Below are positions 17,588 to 21,228 of a stretch of 21,228 bases of DNA, piece by piece. The stretch is from Chromera velia (taxonomy: Eukaryota > Sar > Chromeraceae), in NCBI GenBank assembly GCA_018398765.1, contig JAHBMJ010001062.1, positions 1 to 21,228 of the forward strand, given 5' to 3'. A program made the position numbers and the translations under genes. How positions within the stretch are numbered: the first letter of the stretch is position 1; every line of letters begins with the position of its first letter. The notes beneath the pieces are model-generated. The model ran no database searches, was not told the origin of the DNA, and saw only the letters and a program-made list of their open reading frames with translations.

Positions 17588-20500
17588 TTAGCCCTTCTTA
17601 CGCCCACCTGAACCCTTCTTTGGACCCTCTTTCCCTTTTGGCCCCCCCCTTAATCCCTTTCCTTTTCCTCCTGGTTTCTGCCTATCCCCCCCTCCTCCCC
17701 AAGATCTCGGCCTCGCGCTTCTCTTCTCGATCTTCTCCTGCACCTTCCGCATGTGTTTCTCCTTCCCGCGCTTTGCAGCCAGACGACGGAGCTTCGGGTC
17801 GTGCTTCGTCTTCGTCTCCTCCCGCTTCTTCCTCTCACTCGCCACCTGCACGAACAAACAACCACCCAGACAGAATGTTTATCAAATTCTGGAAGAGTGT
17901 CCGAGAGTGCGTGGAGACAGCTGAAGAATCGGAGGCGGACAGACAACTTGAAGAATCGACAGCTGAAGATTCATGCATAATTTCACACCTGTGCTTACGT
18001 ACCTCAGTGGGTGTTCTCGCAACGCTGTCGGCCCTCGCCTTCGGGTCGTCTCCGTAAGTGACCTTGCCCTCCACTGCAGACTTGAGCTTCTTCGCCTTGC
18101 GCTGCATCTTGTGGGTCATCTTCACATTCTTCTCCATCGCCTCGATCACCCCTGAACACACAGTAAGAAGAAAAACCCACCTGTCAATCACTTTGAGAGA
18201 GGCCATGAAGATGCACGGGGGTGCAGAACATGAAAAGAAGAAGACAACGGAGTACAAACGAGATCAGCCTCTTTGTTACTTGTGTGGGTCCCTGCCGACT
18301 GGCACCTTCCTTCATATCACGGTAGAACAATTATTACAGCAAACTCTTATCACTTATGTCATAGAGAGAAAAACTGTTCTGGTTTCACTGCCCACCCTTA
18401 TACGTCTGTTGTTGTGCCAGGGGGTGGGTCTTCATCTTGTTCAACATCGGCCCTCCGTCTCCGTCCTCATCGTCGTCATCGTCTTCTTCTCGGGCGGCCC
18501 TCTTGCGCTTGTTCGCAGCTGCATTAGCAGATCATGCATCGAAGTGCTGACAAGAACGGACAAAGACGAAAGCACGGCGGAGCGAAATTAGCAACCTCTT
18601 GATCGAGAGGAAGCCATTTCCGTAGAAGCACGATGGATTGAAGGTGGACATACTTAACTTCCAACTCAAGTTGAGATTTGCGTGCGTTGAGAGCCTTTCG
18701 TGGACAAGCAATTTGAACCAGAAGAGAGTGCGACGAAGTGTCTAGTCCCGCCCCCTCCCTGACAGTTTCAATCTTTCTTTCTCTGTTTCGTTCTTCACTA
18801 AGTCCCCCCCTAGCTGACCTGCCGCTCTCATCTTTTCGTCCTCCTCTTCTCCTGCGGCCTGGATTCTCATTCGAGTTCCAGCCGCCCACTTCTCGTATGC
18901 TCCCGTTTTCTGACGGTCTCCGCTGCGTCAAAAAGACACGTAAAACCATGTCCTTGAAGAACCAATTTTTAAAGAGATTGTTGACAACAATCAGATTGCT
19001 TTTGTGACTGTCCCGAGTGTACCATGCAGAAAACAGGGGAAACTGGAGAGGAATCCGGAAGGGATGAATGCCTAAGAGGACGTGAGGCTTTCCCTCTCAA
19101 GAAGTAGAAGGAGGAGAAGAAGCAGGGTTTTTCTTCTTTCTGGAAGGTTCCGTCTAGTTTCTTGCATATCCTTCATGTACGGATCAATAGGTCCCGTTTG
19201 ACTTTCTTTTCTCTCATCCAACTGACCTGACGAGCACTCCTGCCTCGTTCCTCTTCAGTTTGGTGTTCTTCTCCTGCACTACCTTTCCTAGAGCATCCAC
19301 CTGCATCATCTGGTACTTCTTTTTCTTCGCATTCCACCTGCATGAAGGAAGGTAGAGAGGGGAAACAGAAAGAGTCATGGCGATTTGCTCAGTTGTGTCA
19401 ACACAAATTACGACCATTCGCCACGAATGTCCGCGAAATCATCGATGAGTGAAACCCGGTTAGTAACACACAAACAGCGAGGCACGGAAGGAACCCAAGA
19501 AACACGGTGCACAACAATCCCGAGGCACGGAAGGAATCCAAGAAACACGGTGCACAACAATCCCGAGGCACGGAAGGAACCCAAGAAACACGGTGCACAA
19601 CAATCCCGAGGCACGGAAGGAACCCAAGAAACACGGTGCACAACAATCCCGAGGCACGGGAGGAACCCAAGAAACACGGTGCACAACAATCCCGAGGCAC
19701 TGGAGGAACCCAAGAAACACGGTGCACAACAATCCCAAGCACGAAAAGATCTGCTGACTCACTTGCGCACGCTGAGTGTCTTCTTCATGTCGTCTTCATC
19801 GTCTCCCAACAAATCCATCTGTGCAGATTCAATCGCGAGGCCTCTCTCACGCGCACCCGCAGCCTCCGCCTCAAAATCTTCTCCCGGCATCCCTGCCGCC
19901 TTCTGGCCACCCAAGAAAAAGTCCTTCGAAGCGAATCTCTTCCGATTGAAAACGTCCCGAGTGTCCATTGAGGGGGGTGCACCTGCTTTCGAGGCCAGAG
20001 CAGCCATGACAGTGCCCTCCCCAAGTTCGGGAATGAAAGTAAGATCAGGTCCTGAGCTCACTTGCTGATTCTTTCTGGACACCCGAGGAGGGGGCTTCTT
20101 GCTCTTCTCGTCCTTCTTCCCTGTCGATGCTGCGCCCTCCTTCCCCTTTCCCTTTTCTTGCTTCTTCTTCTCTTTGCCCTTCGCTTTTGATCCCTTCGAG
20201 TCGAACGACAACTTCTGACCGTCCACTGTCACCGTGTGCAAAAAAGATGAATCCTCCTCTCCCTCACCCCCCTCTCCCTCAGAGTCATCATCCAAATGGT
20301 CCCCTTCTTCCTCCCCCTCTTCTTCCTCACCGTCATTTTCTTCTTCCGCCTCTGCCTGCCTGACCGCCTCATCAAACGCTCTCGTCTCTTCCTCGCTCAA
20401 CCCTGCAGACCTCCCAGATCCAGTCGGCCTGTTCAGGAAGTTCCCAAAGTTCAGCATCTTCTTCTGTCGGGACATCAACGAAACCGTGCTGGCAGAGAGA

Positions 20501-21033
20501 ACCGAGTACTTAGTCTGCCCCCCCTCCTCCACCCCCCCCTGCGCTGTCGATGGACGGAAGCTTCGGAGGTTTGCCAGCAGAGACTGACGCTCAGACTCCA
20601 TCTGCAGGGCCGAAAGTGAAAAGAGAAAAAAAGATATAGAGAGACAGACAGACAGAGTAACAGACAGACAGACAGACGGACAGAGAGATGGAGTCTTGCA
20701 CAAGTCCGTCAGAGAAAAGTAGGCAAGAGAGAAATGGAGATGCGGACAGGTACAGAAAACAAGCCTGAGTACAGGAACGACGGGAAGACGGGCAGGGACA
20801 GAGACGCCTTTCAAGAAAGAACTGTCGGCCACAGGGGGAACGCAGAAGAAAGGGGGAAGGAAGGAAAGACCTGGGCATCGGTTTTTGCCAAATGTGCCAG
20901 AGCGGGATGGGGCATGAGGTTGAGTCTCTCGGCTCCTCCCACTGTCTCCAGTGCCTCTCTTGCCCTCAGCACAGATTCCCTCGAGGCTGCCGGTCTCGTC
21001 TTGTAGTAGAGTCCATAGGAGGCCTGCATCGAC
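17588..21033 (-). CDS. DBP10/DDX54-type DEAD-box RNA helicase, C-terminal part (5' end outside window)
   Basis: Minus-strand exons, in transcript order: 21033-20871, 20601-19763, 19337-19227, 18922-18819, 18518-18396, 18151-18003 and 17845-17588 (stop). All join in phase and give 581 residues. The first exon has YKTRPAASRESVLRAREA, like the post-helicase segment of DDX54 (TRP.AS.ES..RA+E), then ERQSLLANLRSFRPSTAQ. The exon at 20601 adds acidic and K/E-rich insertions, then GLAIESAQMDLLGDDEDD. Next comes KWNAKKKKY across a splice, then NEAGVLVRS and GAYEKWA. These match the order of the DBP10CT domain (D-L-x-G-D, W-x-x-K-K-K, T-E-S-G, Y-x-K-W). The C-terminus is very basic with Gly/Lys repeats. 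In yeast and human this family works in nucleolar 60S ribosome assembly. The DEAD and helicase motifs must lie beyond 21033. The family assignment comes from remembered motif order, not from a search. The exon at 21033 could instead start at 21023. Confidence 0.8.
19478..19735 (-). repeat. 43-bp minisatellite, six units, in a helicase intron
   Basis: Units start at 19478, 19521, 19564, 19607, 19650 and 19693, each opening with CGAGGCAC and ending ACAACAATCC on the plus strand. Copies differ by one or a few bases (for example GGAATCC in unit 2, GGGAGG in unit 5, CTGGAGG in unit 6). A degraded seventh start follows at 19736. The array lies wholly in the intron between helicase exons 20601-19763 and 19337-19227. 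Because 43 is not divisible by three, every strand shows repetitive ORFs across it; these are not genes. Confidence 0.95.
20628..20690 (-). repeat. GACA microsatellite next to a helicase 3' splice site
   Basis: Repeats of GACA/CAGA run from about 20638 to 20680 on the plus strand. Read on the minus strand this is a pyrimidine-rich tract (TCTG/TGTC) just upstream of the acceptor CCCTGCAG at 20602. It may therefore serve as part of the polypyrimidine tract of that intron. That role is inference. Confidence 0.6.
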
Positions 21034-21228
21034 CTGCACAATTGATTGATTGATTGAGGCAAAGAAACAAACGAGAAAGAAAGAAGACTTCTTTCTTTCT
21101 TTGCCACACGAGGGAGGCACAACGTCTCGTTCCCTTCCTGTTGCATGGACCAACCAACCTGGGAGTGTTGTGTCACACCACTCATCCATTCACAAAGATC
21201 CAAAAGCTTCAGCATCTTCCTTCCCCCC

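Noticed and set aside
19398-20068. Several repetitive ORFs on both strands over the 43-bp repeat
   Set aside because: The unit length is not a multiple of three, so all frames stay open by repetition. The array lies in an intron of a well-supported gene.
20602-21189. Reading the 476-residue minus-strand frame as one uninterrupted exon
   Set aside because: Residues read through 20602-20870 and above 21033 are low-complexity (Ser/Leu/Cys, Val) and break the DDX54-like order. Clear donor and acceptor sites at 20871 and 20601 restore it.

Overview
This window looks like nuclear DNA of an intron-rich eukaryote. It has GT..AG introns of about 150-580 bases, acceptors that are mostly TGCAG, microsatellites, and fairly GC-rich genes separated by AT-rich spacers. 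There are no operons or Shine-Dalgarno sites. The combination of MYND-finger genes, long IQ-repeat proteins and this splice style would suit a protist such as a chromerid or other alveolate alga. That placement is inference, because nothing in the window fixes the species.

Layout. At 1-1155 there are simple repeats and then the last exon of an unidentified plus-strand gene with an acidic tail. An AT-rich spacer follows. A single-exon minus-strand gene (2008-3345) encodes a class I methyltransferase-like domain joined to a C-terminal MYND zinc finger. It is head to head with a large plus-strand gene (about 3776 or 3957 to 12556). That gene has about 15 exons and encodes about 1,094 residues: an N-terminal helical region, a three-copy Trp-containing repeat, and a long series of IQ motifs. 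Most IQ motifs sit one per phase-0 exon, and seven consecutive exons are exactly 81 bp. This IQ exon array is the most distinctive structure here.

At 12557-15510 lie an AT-rich spacer, a doubtful minus-strand ORF and about 400 bp of GGAA-rich DNA. A second MYND-finger gene (plus strand, 15511-16279) is split between two frames and lacks the usual finger histidine. An AT-rich spacer after it holds a 232-bp element with 47-bp terminal inverted repeats (MITE-like). The minus-strand 3' half of a DBP10/DDX54-type DEAD-box RNA helicase gene fills 17588-21033. Its seven exons can be joined with matching phases, and one of its introns holds a six-copy 43-bp minisatellite.

The genes do not form an obvious pathway. 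DDX54/Dbp10 proteins act in large ribosomal subunit assembly. IQ proteins bind calmodulin-like light chains. MYND fingers mediate protein interactions. All exon joins were inferred by eye from splice consensus, reading phase and protein continuity. No transcript evidence or database search was available.
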